64,000 bases of DNA from Paraburkholderia diazotrophica (GTDB lineage: Bacteria > Pseudomonadota > Gammaproteobacteria > Burkholderiales > Burkholderiaceae), in contig NZ_FNYE01000009.1 of the NCBI RefSeq assembly GCF_900108945.1, forward strand, positions 1 to 64,000. The letters run 5' to 3'. This document shows, piece by piece, positions 8,721 to 18,256 of the stretch; within the stretch, counting starts at the first letter, position 1, and the number at the start of each line of letters is the position of its first letter. A program made the translations under genes and the position numbers. Under the pieces are notes generated by a model. That model was not told the origin of the DNA, did not search any database, and saw only the letters and a list, made by a program, of their open reading frames with translations.

Positions 8721-9557
8721 ATGTTCAGTTTTCCCGCGTATGTAACGATCTGGGGACGTCTGGGACGGTGGGCGCATGTGATCCTGTCGGTGGCGGTACT
8801 GGTGTTCCTGATTTCCCCGATCCTGGTCGTGATGCCGCTGTCGTTCAACTCGCAGCCGTACTTCACCTATCCGATGCCGGGCGTCAGCCTGCGCTGGTAC
8901 CAGGACTTTCTCAATAGCCCGGAATGGATGCTGGCGCTGAAAAATACGCTGATTGTGGGCGTTACTTCGACGCTGCTGGCGACCACGCTCGGTGTGATGG
9001 CTTCGCTCGGGCTGACTCATCCGCGCCTGAAGGGCAGGGCGCTCATTACGGGCATTCTAGTTTCGCCAATGATCGTTCCGTTGATCATTACGGCAGTCGG
9101 CGTGTACTTTGCCTTCAGTCCGTTCGGCCTTGTCAACAGCCTGACGGGTCTGATCCTCGCGCACGCCGCGCTCGGGGTGCCGTTTGTCGTCGTCACCGTG
9201 ACGGCGACGCTCGCAGGCTTCAACGAAACGTTGTCCCGTGCAGGCCGCAGCCTGGGTGCCTCGCCGCTGCGCGTGTTCATGCAGGTGAAGCTTCCCATCA
9301 TTGCGCCTGGCGTGATCTCGGGCGCGCTGTTCGCGTTTGCAACCTCGTTCGATGAGATTGTCGTTGCCCTCTTCCTCACGGGCACCGACCAGCGAACGGT
9401 ACCGCGGCAGATGTGGGCTGGTATCCGCGAGCAACTCAGTCCCACTATCCTGGCTGTGGCAAGCGTACTCGTCGTGATTTCGACGCTGCTGCTCATCACG
9501 CTCGAACTACTGCGGCGCAGAACCGAGCGTCTGCGTGGAACGGCCAACCAGTTCTGA
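8721..9557 (+). CDS. ABC transporter permease, PotC-type
   Basis: 278 residues with about six membrane helices and the EAA loop SRAGRSLGASPLRVFMQV. ATG 8721 is chosen over GTG 8712 because GGGGTGATC, a good anti-16S match, ends a few bases before it and spans the stop of the upstream permease, giving translational coupling. It forms the channel together with the 7435 product. A Trp-less but otherwise standard C-terminus ends just before putA (40-bp gap). Confidence 0.9.
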   Translation: MFSFPAYVTIWGRLGRWAHVILSVAVLVFLISPILVVMPLSFNSQPYFTYPMPGVSLRWYQDFLNSPEWMLALKNTLIVGVTSTLLATTLGVMASLGLTHPRLKGRALITGILVSPMIVPLIITAVGVYFAFSPFGLVNSLTGLILAHAALGVPFVVVTVTATLAGFNETLSRAGRSLGASPLRVFMQVKLPIIAPGVISGALFAFATSFDEIVVALFLTGTDQRTVPRQMWAGIREQLSPTILAVASVLVVISTLLLITLELLRRRTERLRGTANQF

Positions 9558-9597
9558 TCAATCGGTCAACAAACAAGCATTCACCAGGTAACCCATC

Positions 9598-12500
9598 ATG
9601 CTGTCGGAAATCCAATCGATGCAAAGCGGCACGGCAGATCTTCAAACACTGCGTCAACGCATTCGCGACGCCTCGGCGCTGGCCGAGGATGTCGTTGTGC
9701 GCGAGCTGATCGAAGAGGCGCGCATGGATGCGCCGACGCTCGCCAGGGCGCAGGCTCTTGCCGCGCGGCTCGCCCAGGGCGTGCGTGACGCGCGTATCAA
9801 CGCGGGCGGCGTCGATCTCCTGACGCAAGAGTTCTCGCTCGACAGTCGCGAGGGCATCGCGCTGATGTGCCTCGCCGAGGCGATGCTTCGGATTCCCGAC
9901 ACGGAGACCCGCAACCAGCTTATCCGGGACAAGATCGTCGACGCGGACTGGCGCGCGCATATCGGCAAATCGCCGTCGCTATTCGTCAACGCGACGGCCT
10001 GGGGTCTGCTTTTCACCGGAAAGCTTTTGAAACAGCCGGACGAGAATGCGCTCGCGGAAGCGCTGTCGCGCGTCGTTCGCAAGGGTGGCGAGGCGGTCGT
10101 GCGCGCCGGCGTCGCGTACGCGATGCGGATGCTCGGCAAGCAGTTCGTCACGGGCCAGACGATTGAAGAGGCGATCGGCGTGGCCAAGGGACGCGAGTCG
10201 GGCGGATACCGGTACACCTACGACATGCTGGGCGAAGCGGCGCTCACGGATGAGGATGCGCAGGCGTACTTCGAGTCGTACCGCCATGCCATTGAAGCGA
10301 TCGGGAAGGAAGCGAAGGGCCAGGGGCCCATCGACGGGCCTGGCGTTTCGGTCAAGATCTCGGGCCTGCATCCGCGATACGAGCTGACGCAACGCGACAG
10401 GGTATTGGACGAGATGTATCCGCGACTGCTGCAACTCGCACAAATCGCGAAGCAGTACGGCATTGGCTTTCACCTCGACCAGGAGGAGTCGGCGCGATTC
10501 GACCTGACACTGGAGATGCTGGAGCGTCTGTGCGCCGAGCCGAGCCTGAAGGGCTGGAATGGTATCGGTATTTCGTTGCAGGCGTACCAGAAGCGCGGCA
10601 GGGCGGTGGCGGACTGGATCATCGCGCTCGCTCGCGCCAACGGGCGGCGGATCAATATCCGTCTCGTCAAGGGCGCTTACTGGGATACCGAAATCAAGCT
10701 CGCACAAGATGCCGGCGCGATGGGCTACCCGGTTTTCACGCGGAAAGTGCATTCGGATGTCAGCTACATCGCGTGCGCAAAAGCCTTGCTCAACGCGCCG
10801 GATGCCATCTTTCCGCAGTTCGCATCGCATAACGCGTTCACGGTCGCGGCAGTGCATACGCTTGCCGGGGACAAGGATTACGAGTTCCAGTGTCTGCATG
10901 GCATGGGCGAGACCGTATACGATCAGGTCGTGGGCGCCGCCAAGCTGAACCGTCCATGCCGCATCTACGCGCCCGTTGGCCCGCACGCGACCTTGCTTGC
11001 TTACCTTGTCCGCCGTCTGCTGGAGAATGGCGCGAACTCGTCGTTCGTCAATCAGATCGTCGATCCCGCCGTCAGCATTGCCGACATCGTCGAAGATCCC
11101 GTCGCAAAGGCAGCAAGAACGGGCGGTAAGCCGCACGCCGGCATCGCATCGCCGCGCAATCTGTTGCCGGGCCGTGTCAACGCGACGGCGCTGAATTTTT
11201 CCGGGGCACCGGAGTTCGAGCGAGCAGTGGCGGACATCCGGGCAAACCGTGTGAACGCGCATTCGTTGCTCGCGGGAGCAGGCGATGCCAAGTCCGAATC
11301 GACGGCCGTGGTCTATAGCGCGGGTAATCTCGCCGAGGCCATTGGAAGTTTCGCCAGCTGCAAGATGAGCAGTGTGCCGGCAGCGCTGGACGCTGCAGGT
11401 CAGGCCTTTTCCAACTGGGGCCTCAGAACGGCGGCCAACCGCGCAGAAGTTCTGGAACGGGTTGCGAGCGACCTGGAAGCCAACGCGTCGCGAATTGGCG
11501 CACTGTTGTCGCTCGAAAACGGAGCAACGCTTGCGGAGGCTGTGGAAGAGGTCCGCACTGCCGTCAACCTGTGCCGGTTGTACGCGTTCCAGCTGACAAG
11601 CGACAGGGCCCTGGCAGACGTGCAGCCGCTGGGAACCGTCATCAGTCTCACGCCGTCGGCGTGTCCGCTGAGCTCGTTTGTCGGTCATGTATCGGCTGCT
11701 CTCGCGGCCGGCAACGCTGTTATTGCGAAGCCGTCGTCGGACGCTTCGCTGATCGCGTTCGAAGCCACCAGGGTCTTCCACGGCGCGGGCGTTCCTCAGG
11801 ACGTGCTTCAGCTCGCCTTGGGTGATGGCGCGACGGTGGGTAAAGCGCTCGTATCCGATCAACGCGTGGCCGCAGTCCTGTTTGCCGGTTCGCGTGAGAC
11901 GGCCCGTTCTATCGCCGTGCAACTCTCTGCTTCCGCGCAGCCGGCAAAATTCATCGCCACCTACGGCTCCGTCAACTCGATGATCGTCGACAGTTCCGCT
12001 CTGCCGGAGCAGGTCATCTCGGACGCTATCGTCTCCGCGTTCAAGTCGGCGGGACAGGCGGCATCGTCGCTACGCATCCTGTGCCTCCAGGATTCAACGG
12101 CAGACAAGGTGCTGCGCATGCTCAGCGGCATGCTCAGCGAGCGCAACACGGGCGACCCGCTGAGCGGTGCGACCGACATCGGGCCGATGGCCACGCGCAA
12201 GGCGCGCGATCGCGCCGAGACATACATCGAGCAGCGCAAGCGTCGCGGCTTCCGGATTACCCGGGGCAAACTGGGCGCGGGCGCCGGCAATGGAAATTTC
12301 GTTGCACCCACTATCGTGGACATTGGCGATATCGGATCGCTTGCAGCGATCGACCCGTCGATAACGGGGCCCATCCTGCACGTCGTACGCTACGAAACCG
12401 GCAACATGGAAGCGCTCATCAAGGCGTTGAACGGATTGGGCAGTGGGGTGCAGGGCTTGCACACCCGCATCAACGAAGCAGCGGGTACGCTGCTGTCGTT

Positions 12501-13365
12501 GTCGGCGGCGAGCAGTATCTGCGTCAATCGGGCGATGCTGGGTGCCTTCCCGGGTATGCAGCCCGTCGGCGGTAACGGAGCGTCGGGCACGGGCTCGATG
12601 ATTGCCGGTCCGTTGACGCTGATCAGCCTCACCCGTTCTGCTGCGAACGCATACGCAGCGGACGTGGGACCGTTCGCCCCATCGCAGGCGGCCGTGAGCG
12701 ACAAGTACTTCGAGTTTCCCGTCGCTTCGGCAGAGGGGCGTTTCATTGCGCGGATGAGCGCTCACGCTCAGGCACGCGCCAGCGCCATGCAACGCGTCGA
12801 GGCGATCGCCAGCACATCCGCTGCGCGGCGTCTCAATGCGGATGCACAAGCGCGACTTGCGCGGTACAGGGCGCAGCTCCTTCGCCTCGCGGATGGCTTC
12901 CGGCCGCTGAGTCTGCCGGCCCTCACAGGAGAGGAGAACACCGTCGAACTTCTGCCTCGCGGACAGGCCCTCTGTGCAGCGGACTCGGTCGAGGCGTTGC
13001 TGGTTCAGGCGACGGCTGCGTGTGCGTTCGGCAATGAATTGCTGCTGCTGAAATCGTCGGTTGCGGATGAAATTGCAGCCGCTCTCGGTACCGGTTGCCG
13101 TGTCATCGACGCTGCCGATGCCGTTCGGGTGCTCGATGGCGAGGTCCCCGGCGTTCGCCCGGATGTGGTCCTCGCGACGGCTGACCAGCGAGGCGTCGGC
13201 AATCTGCGTCGCGTGGCGGCACAGCGGATGATCGGCATCGCACTGACGCGCGACGATGGCACTTACGACTGGACGCAACTGGTTCGCGAGCGCATCACGA
13301 CTGTCAATGCGAGCGCTGCGGGCGGCAACACGCAACTGATGGTGATGAGCGAGGATGTGGTCTAG
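9598..13365 (+). CDS. putA: PutA proline dehydrogenase with degenerate P5C dehydrogenase domain
   Basis: 1255 residues. The N-terminal proline dehydrogenase (FAD) barrel is intact: GYRYTYDMLGEAA, RLVKGAYWDTEIK, FASHNAFT, EFQCLHGMGE, and RIYAPVGPH followed by LLENGANSSFV. There is no N-terminal ribbon-helix-helix, so it is not an autorepressor. The ALDH domain (about 590-1060) keeps the PutA scaffold (AMIVDSSALPEQ-like and LRILCLQ segments) but lacks the chemistry. The catalytic Cys of GQRCSALR is Ala822 (GQAASSLR), the general-base Glu of AETGG is Thr788, the oxyanion Asn of PWNFPL is Ala688, and the Glu/Phe of EVFGP are Ser921 and Thr923. It should make P5C only, relying on the enzyme at 4424. 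Confidence 0.93.
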   Translation: MLSEIQSMQSGTADLQTLRQRIRDASALAEDVVVRELIEEARMDAPTLARAQALAARLAQGVRDARINAGGVDLLTQEFSLDSREGIALMCLAEAMLRIPDTETRNQLIRDKIVDADWRAHIGKSPSLFVNATAWGLLFTGKLLKQPDENALAEALSRVVRKGGEAVVRAGVAYAMRMLGKQFVTGQTIEEAIGVAKGRESGGYRYTYDMLGEAALTDEDAQAYFESYRHAIEAIGKEAKGQGPIDGPGVSVKISGLHPRYELTQRDRVLDEMYPRLLQLAQIAKQYGIGFHLDQEESARFDLTLEMLERLCAEPSLKGWNGIGISLQAYQKRGRAVADWIIALARANGRRINIRLVKGAYWDTEIKLAQDAGAMGYPVFTRKVHSDVSYIACAKALLNAPDAIFPQFASHNAFTVAAVHTLAGDKDYEFQCLHGMGETVYDQVVGAAKLNRPCRIYAPVGPHATLLAYLVRRLLENGANSSFVNQIVDPAVSIADIVEDPVAKAARTGGKPHAGIASPRNLLPGRVNATALNFSGAPEFERAVADIRANRVNAHSLLAGAGDAKSESTAVVYSAGNLAEAIGSFASCKMSSVPAALDAAGQAFSNWGLRTAANRAEVLERVASDLEANASRIGALLSLENGATLAEAVEEVRTAVNLCRLYAFQLTSDRALADVQPLGTVISLTPSACPLSSFVGHVSAALAAGNAVIAKPSSDASLIAFEATRVFHGAGVPQDVLQLALGDGATVGKALVSDQRVAAVLFAGSRETARSIAVQLSASAQPAKFIATYGSVNSMIVDSSALPEQVISDAIVSAFKSAGQAASSLRILCLQDSTADKVLRMLSGMLSERNTGDPLSGATDIGPMATRKARDRAETYIEQRKRRGFRITRGKLGAGAGNGNFVAPTIVDIGDIGSLAAIDPSITGPILHVVRYETGNMEALIKALNGLGSGVQGLHTRINEAAGTLLSLSAASSICVNRAMLGAFPGMQPVGGNGASGTGSMIAGPLTLISLTRSAANAYAADVGPFAPSQAAVSDKYFEFPVASAEGRFIARMSAHAQARASAMQRVEAIASTSAARRLNADAQARLARYRAQLLRLADGFRPLSLPALTGEENTVELLPRGQALCAADSVEALLVQATAACAFGNELLLLKSSVADEIAAALGTGCRVIDAADAVRVLDGEVPGVRPDVVLATADQRGVGNLRRVAAQRMIGIALTRDDGTYDWTQLVRERITTVNASAAGGNTQLMVMSEDVV

Positions 13366-13373
13366 GCGGGAAA

Positions 13374-13398
13374 GCGGGGCGGTTGCAAGCCGCCCCGC
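13374..13398 (+). terminator. Hairpin downstream of putA
   Basis: GCGGGGCGG (13374-13382) and CCGCCCCGC (13390-13398) form a perfect 9-bp GC stem with a 7-base loop, 8 bases after the putA stop. No U-run follows, so it is either a weak terminator or an RNA-stabilising end. Confidence 0.5.
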
Positions 13399-13612
13399 CA
13401 GATGTGCGGTCGATAGGTTATCCGGCCCGGTGCTTATCCACGCTGTTTCAGGCTTTGCATGCCTTATGTGTCGTTCGTCGTCGCTAATGACGATGCGCTG
13501 ACGGACAAGCGAAACGAGCGTCTCGCATGGCGGCGATCGGCGTGGCTGTAAGGGCGGCAGGTCTGACTACCGACGGCGACATTCAAATGCCTTCGTATCA
13601 GGAGATTCTGCT

Positions 13613-14428
13613 GTGCAAGAAGCGATGTTCACTTTCCATCAGGGGCGGATTCCGCTCCTGGTTTCCATTCCGCATTTGGGCACGGAGATTCCGGCTGAGA
13701 TCGCGGCCCAGATGACGGACGCGGCTCGTGCTGTCGCCGATACCGACTGGCATCTCGATCGTCTTTACAGCTTTGCGAAAGCTGCCGGCGCTTCCGTCCT
13801 GGGTGCCCGTTTCTCGCGCTATGTCATCGATCTCAACAGGCCGCCCAGTGGCGAAAGCCTGTACCCAGGGCAGACGACGACAGGGCTTTGTCCGACGGAA
13901 ACATTTCGCGGCGAACCGCTGTACGCGGAAGGGAATGCGCCGGAGCAGGACGAAGTGCAAAGGCGTCTGGACAAATACTGGCGGCCGTACCATGAAAAGC
14001 TGCGCACTGAACTGGACAGGATGAAGCAGCAATTCGGGCAAGTACTGCTGTGGGAAGCCCACTCGATTGCCAGTGTGCTGCCGCGACTGTTCGAGGGCAA
14101 GCTTCCTGATCTCAACATTGGCACGAACGCCGGCGCGAGCTGCGATGCCAGCATCCTCGAAGCAATTTCATCCGAACTGGTCAACGGACAACCGTTCACA
14201 TGGGTTGCGAATGGCCGGTTCAAGGGCGGCTATATCACGCGGGCATTCGGTCAGCCGTCGAGCGGTATCCACGCGGTGCAACTCGAGATGTGCCAGTCGA
14301 CGTATATGAATGAAGATGCCCCGTTCAGTTATCGGCAGGATCTTGCTGAACGGGTTCAACCTGTGATCGAGCGCATGATTTCGGCGGCCACTGCCGCGAC
14401 ATTGAAACTCCGCGCAGCGACTACCTGA
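13613..14428 (+). CDS. hutG: N-formylglutamate deformylase
   Basis: 271 residues, normal HutG length. It is the zinc hydrolase that converts N-formylglutamate to glutamate and formate in histidine breakdown. The family motifs are present: LLVSIPHLGTEIP, SRYVIDLNRPPSGESLYPGQ, TGLCPTETF, LLWEAHSI, NIGTNAGASCD, GRFKGGYITRAFG and HAVQLEM. GTG 13613 is preceded by CAGGAG at good spacing. HutH, HutU and HutI are absent from the window, so its substrate source here is unexplained; a HutD-family gene at 16324 is the only other Hut-type protein. It converges with etfA. Confidence 0.9.
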   Translation: MQEAMFTFHQGRIPLLVSIPHLGTEIPAEIAAQMTDAARAVADTDWHLDRLYSFAKAAGASVLGARFSRYVIDLNRPPSGESLYPGQTTTGLCPTETFRGEPLYAEGNAPEQDEVQRRLDKYWRPYHEKLRTELDRMKQQFGQVLLWEAHSIASVLPRLFEGKLPDLNIGTNAGASCDASILEAISSELVNGQPFTWVANGRFKGGYITRAFGQPSSGIHAVQLEMCQSTYMNEDAPFSYRQDLAERVQPVIERMISAATAATLKLRAATT

Positions 14429-14541
14429 GCACAGGCAACCACAATATGCGCTGGTCAGCGTTGAGCGCTTCGAGCCCGCCGGTTATCGACACCTGAGCGC
14501 TTTACCCTTTTTGCCAACAGGATACTTTCGACTCATGCTTG

Positions 14542-14580
14542 AAAAAAGGCCGGCGCCGCGTACTTCATGCGGTGTCGGCC
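14542..14580 (-). terminator. Rho-independent terminator of the etfBA operon
   Basis: Read on the minus strand: GGCCGACACCGC, 9-base loop, GCGGCGCCGGCC, then TTTTTT. The stem is 12 bp with two G-T wobbles. It lies 47 bp past the etfA stop. Confidence 0.8.
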
Positions 14581-14627
14581 AGATACCCAAGGAGATGGGA
14601 AAATCATGCAGCGCTGACGTTGCAGCG

Positions 14628-15557
14628 TTACAGCGACTGTGTGATCTGCGGAACAGCTTCGAACAGATCGGCGACGAGGCCGTAGTCGGCGACACCGAAA
14701 ATCGGCGCTTCAGCGTCCTTGTTGACGGCGACGATGATCTTCGAGTCCTTCATGCCCGCCAGGTGCTGGATGGCCCCGGAAATGCCGACGGCCACATAGA
14801 GTTCCGGCGCTACGATCTTTCCCGTCTGACCAACTTGCAGATCGTTGGCGGCATAACCGGAATCCACTGCGGCGCGCGAAGCGCCAATCGCCGCACCGAG
14901 CTTTTCAGCGAGCGGGTCCAGGATCGCGAAGTTCTCGGCACTGCCGAGGCCTCGTCCGCCCGATACCACGACGCGCGCAGCCGTCAGATCCGGGCGGTCG
15001 CTTGTCGCGATCTCGCGGCGAACGAATGTCGACAGGCCGGTGTCGGCCACCGCCGTCACTTCGGTGACGCTGGCACTTCCGCCTTGTGCCGGGGCTGCAT
15101 CGAACGCGGTAGTGCGGATCGTCGCGACCTTCACGGGATCGTTAGCCTGCACGGTCGCAATGGCGTTGCCCGCATAGATGGGTCGCTGGAACGTGTCGGG
15201 TGCATCGATTGCGATCACATCCGAAATCTGCGACGCGTCGAGCTTCGCAGCGACGCGCGGCGCCGTGTTTTTGCCGGCCGCAGTCGCGGGAAAGAATACG
15301 TGCGTATAGTCGCGAGCCAGTCCGACGATCTGCGCAGCGACGTTCTCGGCCAGTCCATCGGCGAGATGAGGTGCATCGATGAAGATGACCTTCTCGACGC
15401 CCGCAATCCGGCTTGCGGCTTCGGCTGCGGGACGGGCATCGCTTCCCGCGACCAGTACGTGCACGCCGCCCGCGATCTTCTGCGCCGCCGACACCGTATG
15501 CAGCGTCGAGTTCTTCACCTGAGCGTTGTCGTGTTCCGCAATAACAAGCGTCGTCAT
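14628..15557 (-). CDS. etfA: Electron transfer flavoprotein subunit alpha
   Basis: 309 residues. N-terminal domain, then the FAD-binding C-terminal domain with [55 protein letters not shown] and a [14 protein letters not shown] ending. With EtfB it carries electrons from flavoprotein dehydrogenases to ETF-quinone oxidoreductase. Its ATG directly abuts the etfB stop. The operon order (transcription leftward) is flavoprotein oxidase, hutD, etfB, etfA, which points to the 16922 product as the electron donor. Confidence 0.95.
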   Translation of the reverse strand: MTTLVIAEHDNAQVKNSTLHTVSAAQKIAGGVHVLVAGSDARPAAEAASRIAGVEKVIFIDAPHLADGLAENVAAQIVGLARDYTHVFFPATAAGKNTAPRVAAKLDASQISDVIAIDAPDTFQRPIYAGNAIATVQANDPVKVATIRTTAFDAAPAQGGSASVTEVTAVADTGLSTFVRREIATSDRPDLTAARVVVSGGRGLGSAENFAILDPLAEKLGAAIGASRAAVDSGYAANDLQVGQTGKIVAPELYVAVGISGAIQHLAGMKDSKIIVAVNKDAEAPIFGVADYGLVADLFEAVPQITQSL

Positions 15558-16307
15558 TTAAATCACCTTTGCTTCGGATTTGAGTTTCTGGACCAGCGCG
15601 GCGACGTCGGGGACGATCACACCGGCTTTGCGGGCCGCGGGCTCAACCACCTTGAGCGTCCTGAGGCGAGGGGAGGGATCGACACTCAGGTCAGCAGGCT
15701 TGAGGATGTCGATCGGCTTCTTCTTCGCCTTCATGATGTTGGGCAGCGTCACGTATCGCGGCTCGTTCAGACGCAGGTCCGTCGTGACGATTGCCGGAAG
15801 ACGGATCGTTACCACTTCGAGCCCGCCATCCACTTCACGCGTGACGGTGGCCGACCCGTCGCCGATTTCAATGTTGCTGGCAAACGTTGCCTGAGGCCAG
15901 TCGAGCAGCGCCGCGAGCAGTTGACCCGTCTGGCCGGCGTCGTCGTCGATCGCCTGTTTGCCGAGGATGACGAGTTGCGGCTGTTCCTTGTCGATCACGG
16001 CTTTGAGCAGCTTGGCGACCGCGAGAGGCTGCAGTTCGGCATCCGTCTCGACGAGCACACCACGGTCTGCACCGATAGCCAGCGCAGTGCGAAGCGTTTC
16101 CTGGCATTGCGGCACGCCGCACGATACGGCGATCACTTCGGTAGCCTTCCCTGCTTCCTTAAGGCGTGTCGCCGCTTCCGTAGCAATCTCGTCGAACGGA
16201 TTCATCGACATTTTCACGTTGCCGATATCGACACCGCTTTGATCGGCCTTCACGCGCACCTTCACGTTGTAGTCAACGACGCGCTTTACTGCAGTCAGTA
16301 CTTTCAT
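15558..16307 (-). CDS. etfB: Electron transfer flavoprotein subunit beta
   Basis: 249 residues starting [20 protein letters not shown], preceded by GAGGAAC; a further upstream in-frame ATG (16343) lacks a good site. Family markers are [31 protein letters not shown] AMP-binding motif and [22 protein letters not shown]. Partner of EtfA. Many Burkholderiaceae carry a separate housekeeping EtfBA; this copy is embedded in the amine operon and probably dedicated to it (inference). Confidence 0.95.
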   Translation of the reverse strand: MKVLTAVKRVVDYNVKVRVKADQSGVDIGNVKMSMNPFDEIATEAATRLKEAGKATEVIAVSCGVPQCQETLRTALAIGADRGVLVETDAELQPLAVAKLLKAVIDKEQPQLVILGKQAIDDDAGQTGQLLAALLDWPQATFASNIEIGDGSATVTREVDGGLEVVTIRLPAIVTTDLRLNEPRYVTLPNIMKAKKKPIDILKPADLSVDPSPRLRTLKVVEPAARKAGVIVPDVAALVQKLKSEAKVI

Positions 16308-16323
16308 TTCATGTTCCTCACGT

Positions 16324-16911
16324 TCAGACGGTCGCCGGTTCAAAGATCACCAGCTGTGGGACAAGTCCAAAGCCTCCATCTTTTCCGCCGATCGGGTCGG
16401 GGGTGACCAGAACCGGATGTTCCAGATGTCGAAAGACAGCAAACTGGTCTGTGGCGATCCGGAGCGGTGCTCCCTCTGGCGAAGCTGCGGCATGACATGT
16501 ACGACCCGCAGCCAGCACGATGGCCGTGGCACTTGCGAGTACGGTCATGGGACCTGTGAGTGCACGCGCGCTCGGCCGATAGATGTGCCTTTTGCACATG
16601 ACGTTGAGCGCAGTGACAGGCCCGTCTATCAACGAAGCATTCCATGCGATGCCGCCGTCATATTCGGCGGATGCGAACGGTGTAAGAGTCGTTGTCAGGC
16701 TGCCAGCGCGTAGCACGACTCCGTTGCCCCGCAGAATGACGGATAACCGCGTCATGCCTTCAAATGTCGAATACGGACCGTCGCATTCGACCTCTGCAAT
16801 GCTCACGCGCCAGTCAGTACCTTCCGCAGCCAGGGTTCTCGTTAAGCCCTTGCCATTGCGCCATTTCTCGGAAGGTATTGACGCGATATCGCGCACTTGC
16901 ATCGGGGACAT
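16324..16911 (-). CDS. hutD: HutD/Ves family cupin-like protein
   Basis: 195 residues from ATG 16911 (GAGGG upstream). The family signature is visible: [14 protein letters not shown], then [34 protein letters not shown]. HutD proteins accompany histidine-utilisation operons and are thought to buffer or sense pathway intermediates; no catalytic role is established. It sits between the oxidase (start 11 bp past that stop) and etfB in one minus-strand operon, with no hutHUI nearby. Confidence 0.8.
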   Translation of the reverse strand: MSPMQVRDIASIPSEKWRNGKGLTRTLAAEGTDWRVSIAEVECDGPYSTFEGMTRLSVILRGNGVVLRAGSLTTTLTPFASAEYDGGIAWNASLIDGPVTALNVMCKRHIYRPSARALTGPMTVLASATAIVLAAGRTCHAAASPEGAPLRIATDQFAVFRHLEHPVLVTPDPIGGKDGGFGLVPQLVIFEPATV

Positions 16912-16921
16912 CGACTGGCCC

Positions 16922-18118
16922 TCAGGAAACGGCGCCCAGACCATACTTGCCCGTCAACAGCTCGCCCGTTGCAAAGCGTTCGATCGAGTATGGCTTGAGC
17001 GATACATCTGTCGGCATACCCAGTGCCTCCTGAGCGAGCACGCGGCCCACCGTGGGCGACAGCTTGAAGCCGTGTCCCGAGAAGCCGTAGCCGACGATCA
17101 GCCCTTCGATGCCGGGCAGCTTGCCGAGAACGGGGTTCCAGTCCGGTGTGACGTCGTAGACGCCCGTCCACGAGGAGGCGATGCCCGCCGTTTCGTACTC
17201 AGGGAAGCGCTCGGCGACCTGGGCGCCGACGTCGACGATGTAGTCCATCGGAATGTCGCCCTGCTCGGTGTCGGCCGTGTTCAGCTTCTCGCCGACAACG
17301 CCTTCGCTGACCAGCATCTGGCTGCCGCCGTAGCTGCGGTAGTAGAGCATGCCGGCGGATGCCAGATCCTTGAAGACGGGCATCTTGAACGTGTACTTCG
17401 CCGCTTCGCATTCGAGCGCGAGCACGGCATGGCGCTCCGGCATGATGGGGAGATCACGGCCCGTCCAGCCCGCGAGCTCGGGTGTCCAGATGTTCTGCGT
17501 GCTGATCACGGTGGACGTGCTGAAGTCACCGATGCTCGTCGATACGCCAACGACCTTGCCGTTCTCAAACAGGATCTTGTTGACGTTGACGTTTTCCTTG
17601 AACATCACGCCGCCACGGCGTGCGGCGCGCGCAAAGCTCGTTGCGACGAGGTATGCATCTGCGAACCCGGCTTCCGGCTCATAGCCGATAAGCGCTGCGT
17701 CGTCGAACCGGGCGATCGGCATCAACTCCCTGGCTTGTTGCTGGTTCAGCAGTTCGAGTGGAATGCCTTGCTCTTTCTGCTGATGCAGCGAGGCGCGCAG
17801 AGGTTCGAGCTTGTCGCCCTCGCTCGCGACGATCATGTAGCCGCACTTCACCAGGCCACATGACGCTTCTTCATCACCCAGATAGGACGAGAAGTTGTTG
17901 AAGACTTCCCACGATTTTCTCGCCAGCTCTACGTTTTCCTTGACGGAGTAGTGAGTGCGCAGGATGCCGGATGACTGTGAGGTCGTTCCGGCGCCGATCA
18001 ATCCGCGATCCAGTACCAGAACGTTCTTCGCCCCGAGCCTGGAAAGCTGGAAAGCCACAGAGGTGCCGATAACGCCGGCGCCAATCACGACCACATCGAA
18101 ATTATCCACGGTTTGCAT
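16922..18118 (-). CDS. FAD-dependent amine oxidoreductase (sarcosine/dimethylglycine/N-methylproline type)
   Basis: 398-residue DAO-fold flavoprotein. Rossmann motif VVVIGAGVIGTSVAFQLSRLGA at about residues 9-30 and a late VGYGFSGHGFKLSPTVGR FAD segment, as in sarcosine oxidase beta subunit (SoxB) and related amine dehydrogenases. Its operon with etfBA indicates it passes electrons to ETF rather than oxygen. Together with the Rieske oxygenase at 27069 it could remove the second N-methyl group from a betaine-derived tertiary amine (inference). D-amino acid or L-proline oxidation is an alternative. First gene of the leftward operon. Confidence 0.82.
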   Translation of the reverse strand: MQTVDNFDVVVIGAGVIGTSVAFQLSRLGAKNVLVLDRGLIGAGTTSQSSGILRTHYSVKENVELARKSWEVFNNFSSYLGDEEASCGLVKCGYMIVASEGDKLEPLRASLHQQKEQGIPLELLNQQQARELMPIARFDDAALIGYEPEAGFADAYLVATSFARAARRGGVMFKENVNVNKILFENGKVVGVSTSIGDFSTSTVISTQNIWTPELAGWTGRDLPIMPERHAVLALECEAAKYTFKMPVFKDLASAGMLYYRSYGGSQMLVSEGVVGEKLNTADTEQGDIPMDYIVDVGAQVAERFPEYETAGIASSWTGVYDVTPDWNPVLGKLPGIEGLIVGYGFSGHGFKLSPTVGRVLAQEALGMPTDVSLKPYSIERFATGELLTGKYGLGAVS

Positions 18119-18177
18119 CCTTCATTGAGCAAGGTGTGAGTCAAGTGTGCGACCAGAAATAATTTCGTGCGGGAATA

Positions 18178-18190
18178 TAAGCACGCTCTA
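18178..18190. promoter_or_regulatory. Weak LysR-type T-N11-A box upstream of the oxidase operon
   Basis: TAAGCACGCTCTA, 60 bp upstream of the 18118 start. It partly resembles the stronger sites at 19354 and 24574 (7 of 13 positions), so the assignment is tentative. Confidence 0.25.
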
Positions 18191-18256
18191 TTTTTAATTT
18201 AAGTGTCGCGAGGGCGGCGCTAATGGAATGCTGTTGCCCCGGACGATCGAGATGAC

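Noticed and set aside
14345..14356. TGAACGGGTTCA inside hutG, resembling the TetR operator
   Set aside because: The centre is 2 bp instead of 4, and it lies within coding sequence away from any promoter.
14511..16406. Long open frame antisense to etfBA (and similar ones antisense to putA, glnA and lysR genes)
   Set aside because: Typical antisense openness of GC-rich coding DNA; Arg/His-rich translations with no family features.
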